Source of the DNA: Massospora cicadina
Taxonomy: Eukaryota > Entomophthoromycota > Entomophthoromycetes > Entomophthorales > Entomophthoraceae
DNA: 64,000 nt
Direction of reading: 5' to 3'
NCBI GenBank assembly: GCA_022478985.1
Contig: JAKSZP010009478.1
Span: forward strand, 1-64,000
The translations under genes were made by a program, and so were the position numbers. This document shows positions 31,100 to 42,290 of this stretch, one piece after another (within the stretch, counting starts at the first letter, position 1; each line of letters opens with the position of its first letter). A model generated the notes under the pieces. It saw only the letters and a list, made by a program, of their open reading frames with translations, did not search any database and was not told the DNA's origin.

Positions 31100-34000
31100 A
31101 AATGAAACTTAGTAAGAGGGAAGGCACCCCAGAGAAGCGATGCTATCTCCTGTTGCCAGCGGGAACGCCACTATGGGGAGGAGGGGGAACGTGTAAAGGG
31201 GTCATAACCTCAATTGAACACATGTGGAGGAAGGGGTCCGAGTTGATGAATCAGACTGGGAACCAGAAGGAGACCAGATGATGGCGACGCGGTGGGAGGT
31301 ATCCAAACATCCACGCTTAAAAGTGGTCCACCAAATGGGATCAGAATCTGTGGACAGCTTCTGGGAGGGTGGGGGTGGAGCCTGCGATGGCATCCAAGAC
31401 AATTGTGCGGATAGTCCACATGGCAATTGCGACCACCAGAGCATGGAGGGAGGGTGGAAGGGGGGAGGCCATTGATAAAGCAAACATATCTCTTGACAGA
31501 CTGAAGGGATGCGTTTGATCCTAGCCCAGCAGACGTTGAACTTCGCGCCATATCGCTTTAGAGGTGGGGCACTTCTCCAGGCGGTGGAACAGCATTCCAT
31601 ACTGGTCACGCATGATGCAGGATGAGTATAAAGCGTTAGAGCGCTCAGCCATATGGTACACCTGCCTCAGGCAGCGCCACACATGGGAACGGATATGAGG
31701 CTGCAACAGAGAGTGGTGTGCGTATTTCCAAATAGTCTTCTGGGTCTCAATGGAGTAAGGGATGTCCATCATGTCCAGGTAGTCCACCCTGGATAGGACA
31801 TGGGGACGTGTGGGGATCAAGCCATCTTGAATGGGTAGCCCCTGTACCTCTTGTGTGAACTGAAGAGAGGGGCGGCCTCTCTGGGCTGTGTGTCCACTAA
31901 TAAGGATTCTCCACTCAGCGCTCCGCATGGAGAGGAGGATTCGTTTGTAGTGGATTTTAATACCGTGAGGACCTGTGGCCAATGGTGGGAAGCCAGATGT
32001 TTCATCAAGGAGTGAGGATTCGATGGATTGTTAAGGCCCAGGGCGCGAGAGAAGTTGGAGTGGGCCACGCAGGACCAGTGTTGGGAGGGGAGCGTAGGGG
32101 CGGTGATGGCCGCAATCCAGGTGCCTAGGATCTTGGCAGCATGGGCTTTAAAGTCGAGTAGGCCTATGCCACCATGATGACGAGGGCCAAACATGACCTT
32201 AAGCCGCACTGGCGGTGGGCAGCCTGAATAGAGCCACCCTTTTAGAAAGGCATACATAGATTTGAAAAATCCTGGGGAGAAGGCGATGGCGTGAGCATCA
32301 AACCAGACTTTGGAGAGGAGCATAGAGTTGGCTAAAACAACCCTGCCAGTAAGGGAAGTAGGGTGGGCTCTGAGGGAGGCGATGCGCTTCATCACGTTGT
32401 CTAGAATATGACTTTCCATTACTGCTGAGGCATACCCGCCTGCCTCCACCCACACGCCCAGATTGCGGACAGGCCCTATGGTAGGGCGTGGCACGAAGGG
32501 GAGCACGTGTGCGAGCAGATGGGCCAGGCTGGGCACTGGTCGCTGGGGCCCAGAAGGTTTGATACTGACCAAGGAGGATGATTTTGGTTTTGGAAGCATT
32601 CAGTGCAGCATTACTTACCCAGGAATACTCCTAGATGAGAGCTTCAAGCGCGCGTGCATCTTGATTATTAGACACCCCAACCACACAATCATCTGCAAAC
32701 GCCATCATCATGACTGGGGCTTGGCCTGGTGCATGGACCCCAGTGAGGTGGGCATTCACGTTTCAAAGTAGTGGGTCAAGGCTGAAGTTATATAAGAGTG
32801 GGCTAAGGGGGTCCCCCTGGCGTGGGCCCCTTTGAGGGTGGAATACTTTTGTGAGGAAGCCAGGGCCATGCACTGCCATTGTTGCAGATTCTGTAATCAT
32901 CATCACCCAGCTGATGAAGCGAGGAGTAAGCAGAAATGGTGGAGGCAGGCCCTGAGGTATTCCCAGTTTACTCTATCATATGCCTTCTGTTGGTTCAAGA
33001 ATACTAGTGCCCCAGAGGCTGTGGACTGACATACATTAGCCACAGAGTGCACGTTATCCCAAATCAGCCTTCTGGGGATGAAACCGAATTGTTCTGGGGA
33101 GATGGTGGCAGATGCTACAGTCCCTAAACGGTTAGCCATGATTTTAGTTAAAATTTCTGTATTCATGTTAGTTAGAGAAATGGGGCGCCAGAAGGCTAGG
33201 TCTAGTTTATCCCCTTTCTTGAAGAGTGTGATGGTGAAGGCCTCTTGCCCTTCTGGTAGAAGGCGCGTATCCAGAAGGCTCTGGTTAAGGGAGGCAAGCA
33301 GCAGTGGGGATATATATGAAGTACTTCTTATAGAACTCATATGGAATGCCATCAGGGCCTGGGCATTTCAGATTTGGTGCACCGCGGACGGCGGACTGGA
33401 GTTCATTTGGAGTAATCAAATTCATTAACTCTAGTTATCAGGAAACAGTGAGGATGTGAGTGCTATTGAGAAATTTCGCCATTTCAGCCAGCTGAATTGG
33501 ATCAGATCAGTACAACTCGGAGTAATACCTTTGTATCTTGATTGCCACTTCAGCTGGCATATCCATGACAGAATTGTCCAACCTCCGCACCTGTGTGCAG
33601 GACACGCTCTGGCACAGTGTGAATATTTTTTAAATAAATAAGAGGAGCACATGCCACCCTCTGTAATGTGTTTGGCCCTGTACTGAACACAAACCCAATG
33701 TTTGTGTTGCCTTTCAAGCGCGTTGAGGTGGGCGGATGCTTCTGCCCACTTCCAGCCCCAAGCAGGGCTGTATCCTGTGGCTGGGATGTTGGACTCCAGG
33801 TGTGCCAACTCTGCCAGAGAACACAAGATGACGGCTGATGTAGCTCGTGAGCGTCAGGAGCTGAGGTGGCAAGCGTGGCGGATGGTATCCGCTTTGAAGG
33901 ATGACCATGTGGAAATTGGGTCCGCGCAAAATGGTGTAATAACTCTTTTGCCAAAGTCACTGATTCCACCCAAGTGGGAAATCCTGGCGATGCGAGTTTG

Positions 34001-34755
34001 GGTTGGCGGAGTTTGCACCAAAGTGGAGCCCTAGCCACTGTGATGGGTAAGTGATAGGTTATAGAGACCAGCTGGTGGTCAGAGAATTTGATTTTTTGAT
34101 GTGTGGAAGTGGGAAATATGAGATTGAAATTTCGCCAGCATGAGGATAAGGTCGATGTGGGACATAGACTTTAATTGGCTGTCATGGATATGGGGGTGCA
34201 TCATGTTCTTGAGCAGTGGAGGTTGCCGCAGCAGCACATCTAGCAGCCCAAGGGTGGCCTTTAGAATTCAAAGTTCTACGTGACCCTGGGGGGCATGGGA
34301 TGAGGAAGGCCAACGGTCTGCGGATGTGTTTAAACAACAGTTCATGTCACCAACTATGATAGGGTCAGGGGGTAATGGAAGGGATTTGACCAACAAGAAA
34401 AATTCCTGTCACTCTTGTGCACAGGTCAGGGTATAAATGTTGACAATAGAGTGCACCATGTCAGCCCACAAAAATGTGACAATGACGACTCAGCCATCAA
34501 GGAAGGTTTCAGATGATAAAAATTTAAGAAAATTGTTTTTCTGAACAAGCACCCCACAGTGCTCAGACCAGAAGGATAGGGAAGGGAGGAGCATGGTTTT
34601 CAAGCATCCTCAGAACCTTGTGGACAGTGGGACTCCTGGATGGCCAATATGTCCACGGGTAAATTATTTTGTAAAAAACTCAGTTTCCTAGCTTGGGACA
34701 GCGAGGCCTTGAGTCCAGCGATATTCAATGTCCCTAAAGTGAAGGCTTCCCCCAT
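31100..34755 (-). pseudogene. LINE2 ORF2: endonuclease-reverse transcriptase, frameshifted
   Basis: Minus strand from ATG 34755 (GEAFTLGTLNIAGLK). Endonuclease motifs include AIQESHC and SDHQLVSI (about 34060-34090), with the catalytic His intact. RT: CPGPDGIPYEF near 33340-33365 (partly shifted), FIPRRLIWDNVHSV and FLNQQKAYDRVNWEY in the open stretch 32903-33352, the GDPLSPLLYN motif near 32795 and the FADD region near 32690. 31817-32599 is open for 260 residues (thumb). The zinc motif SSCIMRDQ...FHRLEKC near 31575-31630 has the second Cys replaced by Arg. ORF2 ends near 31100; a clear stop equal to that of LINE1 is lost. Confidence 0.88.
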
Positions 34756-34761
34756 TGCACC

Positions 34762-36171
34762 TTAGTTGTGAGGGGGTGGGCACCCGGGCCCACCAGCCTC
34801 CTCTGGATCCCCATGGGCCTTCCTAGCAGCGCGGGTGTTTGCAGCAACGCTATTGGAAGATTTGTAAATTTTAGCAGACAGGTTTGCGTTGGCTTTTGCC
34901 TTCACTTTTTGTTTCCCCGCTGTTGAGTGAATTTCATGAGGTGCAGATGAGTTTAGTGCACCAACTTTTGAGTCAAGAATTTTTTTCAGGTAGGTTGGAG
35001 ACCAAATTGGTTTCAATTAGGACTTGGTTGTAAAGATTGGGTGAGATTGAGTCACCCATTGGATCCTCAGATCGGGTGGCCCAATCGGCTTAAACCTCCC
35101 AATCTGATTGGTTGAGGGAATCCCAAGTTGCTTCCGCCGCGAAGGTTTCAATGTCCTCCTGGCATTGGGAGTGTGGGATAGCGGAGGCGACCTTGGCCAC
35201 TTCCTTGGCCGCGGCCCTGCGGGCCTGTTTGGCCTTCTTTCGCTCTTGAGGGGAGACAGGATTTACTAGTAAGTAGCAGCCTTGTGCTCCCCACGGGAAG
35301 GCCTCTTTGGTACTGGTGGTTGGTTCATAGTGAGCCACCCCATTGGTCATGGCCGCCGAGGGGTGCTTTTGGAATGTGATGCCCTCCTTGGTGGGGCATG
35401 CGTTTGCTTTATGACCAAATGCATCACGGTGGGTGCAGATGGGGGGTGTGCTGTCTACGGTTGCCTGGAAAGGTTGGGTGGTATGCCCTTTGATATTAAT
35501 TTAAGTGGAGTGCAGGATCTGGGTTAGGTCCTTCACGATCTCCTTGGTTGGAGTCAGAACTGCAATGGCTTTGCTGGTGCACAGGTGTGGCATCAGCGTA
35601 AAGCGTTGCATCTCAAAGGATTGTATTTCTCCATATACGGTTAGACCATCTTTCAGGTGCTGCTCCAAAATGGCACGCTTGACTGTAGTGGGCAAAAAGT
35701 CAAATGTTAGGAAATCTGGTTGGATTTTGTATATCTGGTGCGCTTGGTTTTGATGACCTGCTGCCCTTTGGGGAGGTCAACCACAACGCGCACTGCAGCA
35801 GCTTCATCTGCTGCCTTCTTGTTTTCAAAACTGAGATCCAGCCAACCACAGGACATGGAGTGAGGTGCGACGTACACCACGGTCAGGAAATAAGTGTGCA
35901 CATCCCCACAAAATTTTTCCCACAGAGCTGTTTGTTGGATATCCAGGAACACCCAGACTCCATATTCCACCGACGAGAGTGGTTGAGAGTGTGGCGTGCT
36001 GATGTACTGGTTACATTGCGCCTGCCAAGTGAGGATTTCTGGGGAAATAGTAACTGCCAGTTTTTTATTTTTATCTAATCTGCCGGTTTCTCTGGGGCGT
36101 TTTCAAATGTTGGAGGTCGCGGGCCTACCACCTGTGCCTCTTACCTTACTTGCCCAACTGCTCCCTGACAT
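34762..36171 (-). pseudogene. LINE2 ORF1, frameshifted
   Basis: Minus strand from ATG 36171 (MSGSSWASK equivalent). 35707-35970 is open and contains LDIQQTALWEKFCGDVHTYF and GWLDLSFENK. The knuckle near 35397-35440 reads CTHRDAFGHKANAC, so its second Cys is Arg. The Lys/Arg/Ala-rich tail matches LINE1 (ERKKAKQARRAAAKE, 35090-35350). The stop TAA at 34762-34764 is followed by GGTGCA and the ORF2 ATG. This uninterrupted N-terminal part is the empty-site control for micro-insertion S3. Confidence 0.85.
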
Positions 36172-36284
36172 GGGCGCAGACTAATTTCCTCTGTGAGATT
36201 ATCAAGATAAATTCAGACTTGAATTGAATAAGTTGTAAAAGTGATTGTAATGAGAGAGAAAAGTTTCTAAGTGCTCAACTTGTT

Positions 36285-37337
36285 AATACATCCAAATTCA
36301 TGTTTATTGTAGCATAAAACCAGCTCCTCTACGGTGAAGTTAAGTAAGGTCAGTCAATCCTCATTATTGCGCTTTAGAAACTCAATACAAGACGGCACTT
36401 TGGAGTATGCTTCACAATATAGTTGGATTAATGTCCACACTAGAAGCTCATAGAAAGTTAGATAAATTTATTTTCTATCAATGAAAACATTATTGGAATG
36501 GGATGAAGTTCAGGAGGCTTCCCATATATAGTAACTGAAATGGCAATTTCCAATAGATGAGTGGTATGCGGTATAATAGGTGAAAATGGCATAAGATAAG
36601 AGAATATTCCGACTGTATGGTTTGAAAGTGGTTACCTTACACAATATGCTAACAAGAGTATCATTTACTCATTCCACTATTTCATTGGTTTCAGGGTGAT
36701 GATACGTAGACAACACTCTTCTTATACATATCAACTTAGGTTTGGGTAAACATGAAAATTAAAAAATCTATACCTTTATCAACTAGTATGAATATTGGTC
36801 ATCCATACCAATAGTAAAACTCTAAAAAATAAACATAGTCATTGTTGTGGCGCCCAAGTACTTGATTTCTTTGGCCTCAACCACCTAGTGAGGTGATCAA
36901 TGGCTACTATTATGTACTTGATTGCCAGGAACAGTTGGGAAGTGGGCCTACAATGTTTTAATTTTGGTGCGTCAAGAAAAAATTGGGATTAACCAGTTTA
37001 TAGAACGTTTCCTTCCAGTATGGGGCTTCTGCTTGACTATCTTAGCAATAGCTGAGGGCACGTTAAAATTAAAATTGTACTAATTCCAAAAATAGTGTTG
37101 CTTTAACTTCTCAAACTTTGTGAAGATTTTGCTTCTTTTTAGTGGGTAGTTATTCTTTCTTGATTTAGAAATAAATTTGCAGTTGTCTAATGTATGGAGA
37201 CGATATATCAAAAGAAGGTGCCTTTCATTATAAACTCCATAATGTAGAGACTGGAGGCTGTATTATTCTATCAAATCTTATACTACGGTTACCTGTACTA
37301 TGATCTTCCTAATCAATATATTAAGGTTATAAAACGT
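36285..37337 (-). pseudogene. E5 integrase core fragment
   Basis: Minus strand: KYIIVAIDHLTRW at about 36880-36920 is the first-Asp block seen in E1, E3 and E4, and HPETNEIVEW at about 36660-36690 is the YHP.TNG.VE block with the catalytic Glu. The left end is cut by LINE2 and the right end by element T. Heavily decayed. Confidence 0.7.
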
Positions 37338-38275
37338 TGTCAGAATTCTAACCATATGAAATCATCCTGTGATTAATTGAAATCTATAAGGATATGGCCA
37401 AACCTGGCAGAATGTCACATTGACTGAATTTTGTGTTGTTTATGTGGTTTCTGAATAGTTGCTCCCCAATTGGGTTAGGCCAAATCTAAGTATTCCGCTG
37501 AGTTTGGAAGTTAGGATTGGTCAGAGCCAATCGCTGACCAAAATTGATATAAGGATCACTGGCAACTAGTAGCCAAGGATATCCACTTAGATTAATTATT
37601 TTATGTCAGCAGAAAGAGACTACTTTGATTTTGAGGCTAAGGTTGTTTCTGGCTCCTCATATCTAAATTGACTGTCGCCCAAAAGGTGATACCACAAAGA
37701 TTGACTAATGAAGAGTTAAAAGTGCTGTTAGTGAGATGCCGAGGTGTTCCAAGCCAAAGCAAGCAACCAAAGTAGTTTCCAGCGCATACTAAGCAACCTA
37801 TAAATTTAATTTAGATTTTGATATATATTAAATAATAATTTGTATGGCTCACCAGCAACTCAAGGCTGAGGATGAGTCAAAACTAATTTGGACATTGGGA
37901 AGGACAAGGAGAAAGGGTCAACACCATGGAAGTGAGAAGTGCATCAGTAGAGAGAGTGTTGTTGGCTGGAAGGTCCAACAGAAGCCAATAGGTCAGAGAG
38001 GGACGCAGTACTCATTTGTACATATAAATACCTGGTGCTCCTTTCAATAGACATATCCCTTTGCTTAATCTACCCTTTTTATAAGTTTATGTTTATTCTT
38101 GCTTGTTGGGGGTTAGTCTGGAAGATCCCCAAATGGTGCAGGTGACATGCCAAAAGGTCAGTCAGCGCTGCTGGCCCCTGATGCCTAAGGCAAAATTGGA
38201 AAGGGCTGACCAGTCTACATACTGGATGTCCTGGCAACCAGTAGAGCCCATTGTCATTAGAAGCATTTTCTGACA
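37338..38275 (+). repeat. T 5' LTR
   Basis: TGTCAGAATTCTAACC to GCATTTTCTGACA, 938 bp. A TATAAATA box lies at about 38024-38031, before ACCTGGTGCTCC. It contains no open frame of note. Confidence 0.85.
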
Positions 38276-38438
38276 TTGGTGCTCGCTACAGGGGATTCTG
38301 CTAGTTGGTGCCTAATCAGATGATAGATTGGTGAGGATTCTGGCGATTGTTGGTGGTAGGGAGGGGCAGCCCTGGACACCCACCCCACATGCCAAGACTG
38401 GTATTATGAGGAATACTATCTAGTTAAGTGGGGGGAAA
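38276..38438 (+). other. T internal region: primer-binding site and polypurine tract only
   Basis: TGGTGCTCGCTACAGGGG at 38277-38294 is the primer-binding site, one base different in its core from E1-E4. AAGTGGGGGGAAA at 38426-38438 is the polypurine tract, directly before LTR 2. The roughly 130 bases between hold no frame. Confidence 0.85.
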
Positions 38439-38716
38439 TATCGGAATTTTAACCAGATGGAATTCTCCAATAATTAATTGATATTTATGAGGATATGGAA
38501 AATCCCGGCAGAATGGCACATTGACTATTTTGTGGTGTTTATGTATTTGCTAAGTAGTTGCTCCTCAATTCAGTTGAGCCAAATTTAAGTATTATGCCGA
38601 GTTTGTAAGTTAGGATTGGTCAGAGCCAATTTCTGACCCAAATTGGTATAAGGATCACCAGTGACTAGTAGATGAGGATGATCCACCTGAATTATTTATT
38701 TAGTGTTAGTGAAAAC
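38439..38716 (+). repeat. T 3' LTR, left piece
   Basis: Matches 37338-37615 of the T 5' LTR (CAGAATGGCACATTGACT, GGATTGGTCAGAGCCAAT). It ends where the E4 LTR begins. Confidence 0.85.
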
Positions 38717-39082
38717 TGATTTTTTTAAAATTTGGCAGAATTGTTGAGAAATGCCTTAAGGTTTTTGTGTAAGGTTAAGCCCACTGAGCAATGGATGGAC
38801 AATACAGAGACTGTCAGTCCATGATACAAATGTAAAGATTGTAATAAAATATGAAGCAATTGCTTTAGCCACACCACTTTATTTATCTAATATAAAACAA
38901 CAGATTCCTTTGCTCTGCTCACTTCTTCCTATATACAATCCTTCTCCATCAATCACTTCAATTTGCTTATATCTTAGTAACTTTGGATTATACCACCCCC
39001 TTGGATTAGCTATTCAGTTCTAACATATTCTCATTGGTTCCAGCAGAGTGTGGTATTCTCAAATTCCCTATTGCCTTAGTTC
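38717..39082 (-). repeat. E4 3' LTR, left piece
   Basis: Aligns with 50115-50480 (AAGCCCACTGAGCA, GATTGTAATAAAATATGAAG, TCTCAAATTCCCTAT). It ends in AGTTC (39078-39082), the chromovirus target duplication. Confidence 0.9.
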
Positions 39083-39708
39083 TGTCAGGGTAAATCCTGA
39101 CATTAGTGGAATTCCTAAGATTATAGATAATTTCAGTCAGATCAATATTTATTTGATGAAGTTAGATCAAATAATTGCATATCAAATGATGATTTTAGTG
39201 AAAATATTCGATTTATCATTTAAACTACCTCATATTTAATAGTATTGAGTCAATTAATCACACCAAAATGAATTTATGATGACACTGAGATGATTCCCAC
39301 TGCCTTTCAAAATCACATGCAAGTTACAATCCCATAAGCTCCAGAGGATAATAGTGCACTGTTAATATCAATTAAACTTAGGTAAGTCCAGGAAGTTGGA
39401 TGGTATATAAAACCAAGGCATTCATTTGTTAATCTTTGCGGTCGATAATATTCTTATAATGCAAACACTATTAAGTTTATTTACTAAAGTGTTATCAATA
39501 CCGATCTACCACCCCAGCCTACAAGAAACTCCCTTCCAACTTTACCCTTTTAAAGCCATGCCTTTAAGAAACTCCCATACCAGATTACCCACCATTCCTT
39601 ATACCTGGACACCTCTAGTGTCCTTGCCATACTGGGCTAAACCCCTTGGTTATGCTAACTCATGGTTAGCTACCCCCAACCATGTCAGTAGTACATCAGT
39701 CCCTGACA
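39083..39708 (+). repeat. Chromovirus 5' LTR with TATA box
   Basis: 626 bp. TATATAAA at 39404-39411 (44169-44176 in the other LTR) sits before the start of a long open frame at 39426, so transcription probably begins near 39430-39440. The LTR ends themselves are inverted repeats (TGTCAGGG...CCCTGACA). Confidence 0.92.
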
Positions 39709-39944
39709 ATTTGGCTGCCACTATTTACAATAAATATCCCACCGCGTTTTTATTATTGGGGGCTTTAATATCTACCTTGTTGATGGGAAGTTACAAATTG
39801 CTGGTGCGGATGTTTTCCCCAGTAAAGAAAGATAAAAGAACTTGTAAAGGAGAAGTAGGACCCAGTCAAGTGCAGACAGTTAGTGTGGCCAAACATACAC
39901 CTATGACTTACACTACAGTTCCCTTGCAAAAAAATTATCTTTAG
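39426..39944 (+). CDS. 172-residue frame running from the LTR into the internal region, with a membrane-like segment
   Basis: It opens 15 bases after the TATA box, runs through the rest of the LTR and past the primer site. The N-terminal 95 residues are Pro/Tyr/Trp-rich (TIPYTWTPLVSL, WAKPLGYANSW). After them, TAFLLLGALISTLLMGSY is hydrophobic enough to span a membrane and is followed by a basic stretch. The 3' LTR keeps the same frame open for its LTR part (44326-44470). It may be the N-terminus of gag, separated from 39945 by a frameshift, or an unrelated frame. I do not recognise the protein. Confidence 0.5.
   Translation: MLIFAVDNILIMQTLLSLFTKVLSIPIYHPSLQETPFQLYPFKAMPLRNSHTRLPTIPYTWTPLVSLPYWAKPLGYANSWLATPNHVSSTSVPDNLAATIYNKYPTAFLLLGALISTLLMGSYKLLVRMFSPVKKDKRTCKGEVGPSQVQTVSVAKHTPMTYTTVPLQKNYL
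39712..39729 (+). promoter_or_regulatory. Chromovirus primer-binding site (putative)
   Basis: TGGCTGCCACTATTTAC starts three bases after the LTR. It begins with TGG and differs from the sites of E1-E5, so this element uses another primer. Confidence 0.55.
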
Positions 39945-40400
39945 CTGAAGTGAAAAAAGGTCTTACGTTGTTGGGGACATATTTTAAAGATTATACTGAG
40001 ACCTATTCAGATGATGCAAGTAAAATTATAGAAGTTGGTTCACAACTCACTAGTGATGCGCTGAATTGGTTTATAAGTAAACTAGAAGATTTGATAATGT
40101 GTGCACCAACTATGAGGAATCCAAAAGTAAATTGTTAGCAGCAGCAACCCACACTAACACCAGATTAGAGTCAAGGATAGCCTTGATGAATTTTCAGCAA
40201 GAATGGAAAACTGTTGAGGTATACATAAAGATGTTCCTAAATATCTTACAGAAGAAAGAGTTAGATAAAGTTTTGGGAGCACTTTACTTCAGATAAGGGT
40301 TAGGAAGCCGCTTAGCAGAATTAATCAGACATTATCCCACCACGCTGCCATTAAAAAAGTTATTGATATTACACAGAATCTAATGGTGAGTGTTGGCGAG
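39945..40400 (+). pseudogene. gag: Chromovirus gag (broken, shortened)
   Basis: Two overlapping frames, 39950-40138 (LTLLGTYFKDYTETYSDDASK, ALNWFISKLEDL) and 40099-40296 (SRIALMNFQQEWKTVEVYIKMF), look like a capsid. No CCHC knuckle is visible before the protease at 40409, so the C-terminal gag portion seems deleted. Confidence 0.65.
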
Positions 40401-40408
40401 CCAGAAGA

Positions 40409-40960
40409 ATGTTGTATTCAAGGGAATTACAAGAAGAGAAACCCCAGACCATCGTTTCCTCATTAGAGAATGATACTCAGTCTTATCCATTATTAAGTGT
40501 GAACTTACATGTTGGAAAGAAGTGTTTGAAAACTATGGCTTTGCTGGACAGTGGGGCCTCAAGGAACTTCACCTCAGAGCATGCAGTGAAAATGCTGGGA
40601 CTGCATGCAAAGAAACCTTTGATGAAAGTAACCTTGGGAAAATGATGAACATTCTTCAGCTTACCGCTGCTCACGTCACATTAACTTGAAGTTTGGGGTA
40701 AGCAAAATGAAAATTGAGTTTTGGGTCCTGCGTAGCTCACCCCATCCTGTAATCCTTGGGTGTCCTTGGTGGACACAGGTTGAACTCCAGCACAATTATG
40801 GACGGAACTCTATCACAATTAAGCTAAAGGATAAGCTCCTTGAGTGTGTGTTAGAAGAGCATAAAGGTTTGGACATGTCCACAACTGTAAATCAGGTTGG
40901 TCCATTGGAGCCTTTCAAAGGAATGATCCCTGAGTATATCTCATAATGGGCTTCACTTTT
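40409..40960 (+). pseudogene. Chromovirus protease
   Basis: An open stretch with MALLDSGASRNFTSEHAVKML near 40533-40600; DSG is the catalytic triad. A frameshift near 40645 is followed by KIEFWVLRSSPHPVILGCPWW (40686-40800), the flap and C-terminal strand. Confidence 0.82.
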
Positions 40961-40999
40961 TGGAGAGGAGGAGGCTAAGCAACTACCAGATCATGGATC

Positions 41000-42290
41000 C
41001 TTTGATAACTCGATTAATTTACTAGAAGTAAGCAGCCAACCCATGGACCTATTTATATTTGCAATAAGAGGAAACAAATTGCCCTGAGAATATCTGGATA
41101 CCATGCTTCAGAAGGGGTTCATACGGGTTTCCCGCTCTCCCTGTTCATCACCCTTGTTGTTTGTTAGTAAGAAGGACGGTGGACTACGGCTATGTATAAA
41201 CTACCAGAAGCTCAATGATATAACCATAAAGAACCGGTATCCCTTACCTGATGCTGATCACTTGAGTGACCAATTGTCTGGAGCTACAATATTTTCCAAA
41301 GTTGACTTGAGGGATGCATTCAACCAGATACGGATAAAAGAAGGTGATGTTTGGAAAACAGCGTTTAAGACACGATTTGGGCTATTTGAGTATCTGGTGA
41401 TGCCATTTGGGTTGTGCAACGCACCTAGTACATTTCAACAGATGATTAATACCGTGCTGGGTGGCTATCTGGACCACTTCTGCGTAGCCTACCTTGATGA
41501 CATTTTGATCTACAGTAAGACGCAGGAGGAACACTTACTGAACTTAAATTTGGATTTTGAACAGCTTGGAAGGTACAACTTGTATGTAAATCTATCAAAA
41601 ATTGAGTTTTCACAGGAGGAAGTTGAATTTCTTAGTTATGTTGTGGGCAGGATTCAGTTCACCATGGCACCTAGCAAAGTGGATGCCATCACATCTTGGC
41701 CTACAACTAATAGCTGGAAGGATGTTCATAGTTTCTTAGGTTTGGAATATCTTTTTAGGGATTTTATCAGACTTTCTTATATTTCGTTACCCTTAACATG
41801 GCTTACATCAGAAAGTGTTATATATAAATGGTCTCAGGCTGCGGAAAAATCTTTTCTAGCTTGAAGGCTGCCTTTGTTTCTGCATCTGTGTCGGCAATTC
41901 CCAATTATAAAAAGCCCTTTGTGGTTGAGACTAATGCTTTAGGATACGCTCTTGGGGGGTTTTGTTGCAGGAGGGGGATGATAGTAGGCTGCATCCCATA
42001 GCATACTATTCCAAAAAATTCATCCCAGCGGAATGCAACTATCCTATCTACGACAAGGAAATGTTGGCTGTTGTTCAATGTCTCAAACACTGGCGCTGAT
42101 ACCTGTGTGGGGAAAGTACCCAGTGAAAGTTTTGACAGACTATAAAAACTCGACTTACTTTTTCACCCCACGGCAATTGAACCAGCTTCAGGCACGATGT
42201 GCACTTAATCTGGAGGAATATGACTTGGGCATTACTTACAAACCTGGGGGAATAAATTTGGTTTCAGATTCCTTAAGCTAGCGTCCTGAC
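41000..42290 (+). pseudogene. pol: Chromovirus reverse transcriptase and RNase H
   Basis: RT is open for 253 residues (41103-41864): LLFVSKKDGGLRLCINYQKL, IFSKVDLRDAFNQIRIKEGD, LVMPFGLCNAPSTFQQ and the intact catalytic box VAYLDDILIYSK. RNase H continues in shifted frames to 42281: VVETNALGYALGG (Asn where the first catalytic Asp is expected), YPIYDKEMLAVVQCLKHWR, then TGA for Arg, VLTDYKNSTYF and TYKPGGINLVSDSLS, then TAG. Confidence 0.9.

Larger units (their letters stand above)
31018..36284 (-). mobile_element. LINE2: near full-length LINE, sister of LINE1
   Basis: A 17-bp duplication, TAAGTTCTCAACTTGTT (31018-31034) and TAAGTGCTCAACTTGTT (36268-36284), one mismatch, flanks 31035-36267 (5233 bp). 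Read on the minus strand it has a 5' UTR that matches LINE1, ORF1, ORF2 and a short 3' end, CTGGTCAGCCTTCCCCGC-AATAATTTAAATTAAAAA. Protein text is about 80-85% like LINE1 by eye. It lies in the integrase of E5. Confidence 0.92.

Noticed and set aside
33078..33428. 116-residue plus-strand open frame
   Set aside because: Antisense to the LINE2 reverse transcriptase (FIPRR and AYDRVNW blocks on the minus strand).
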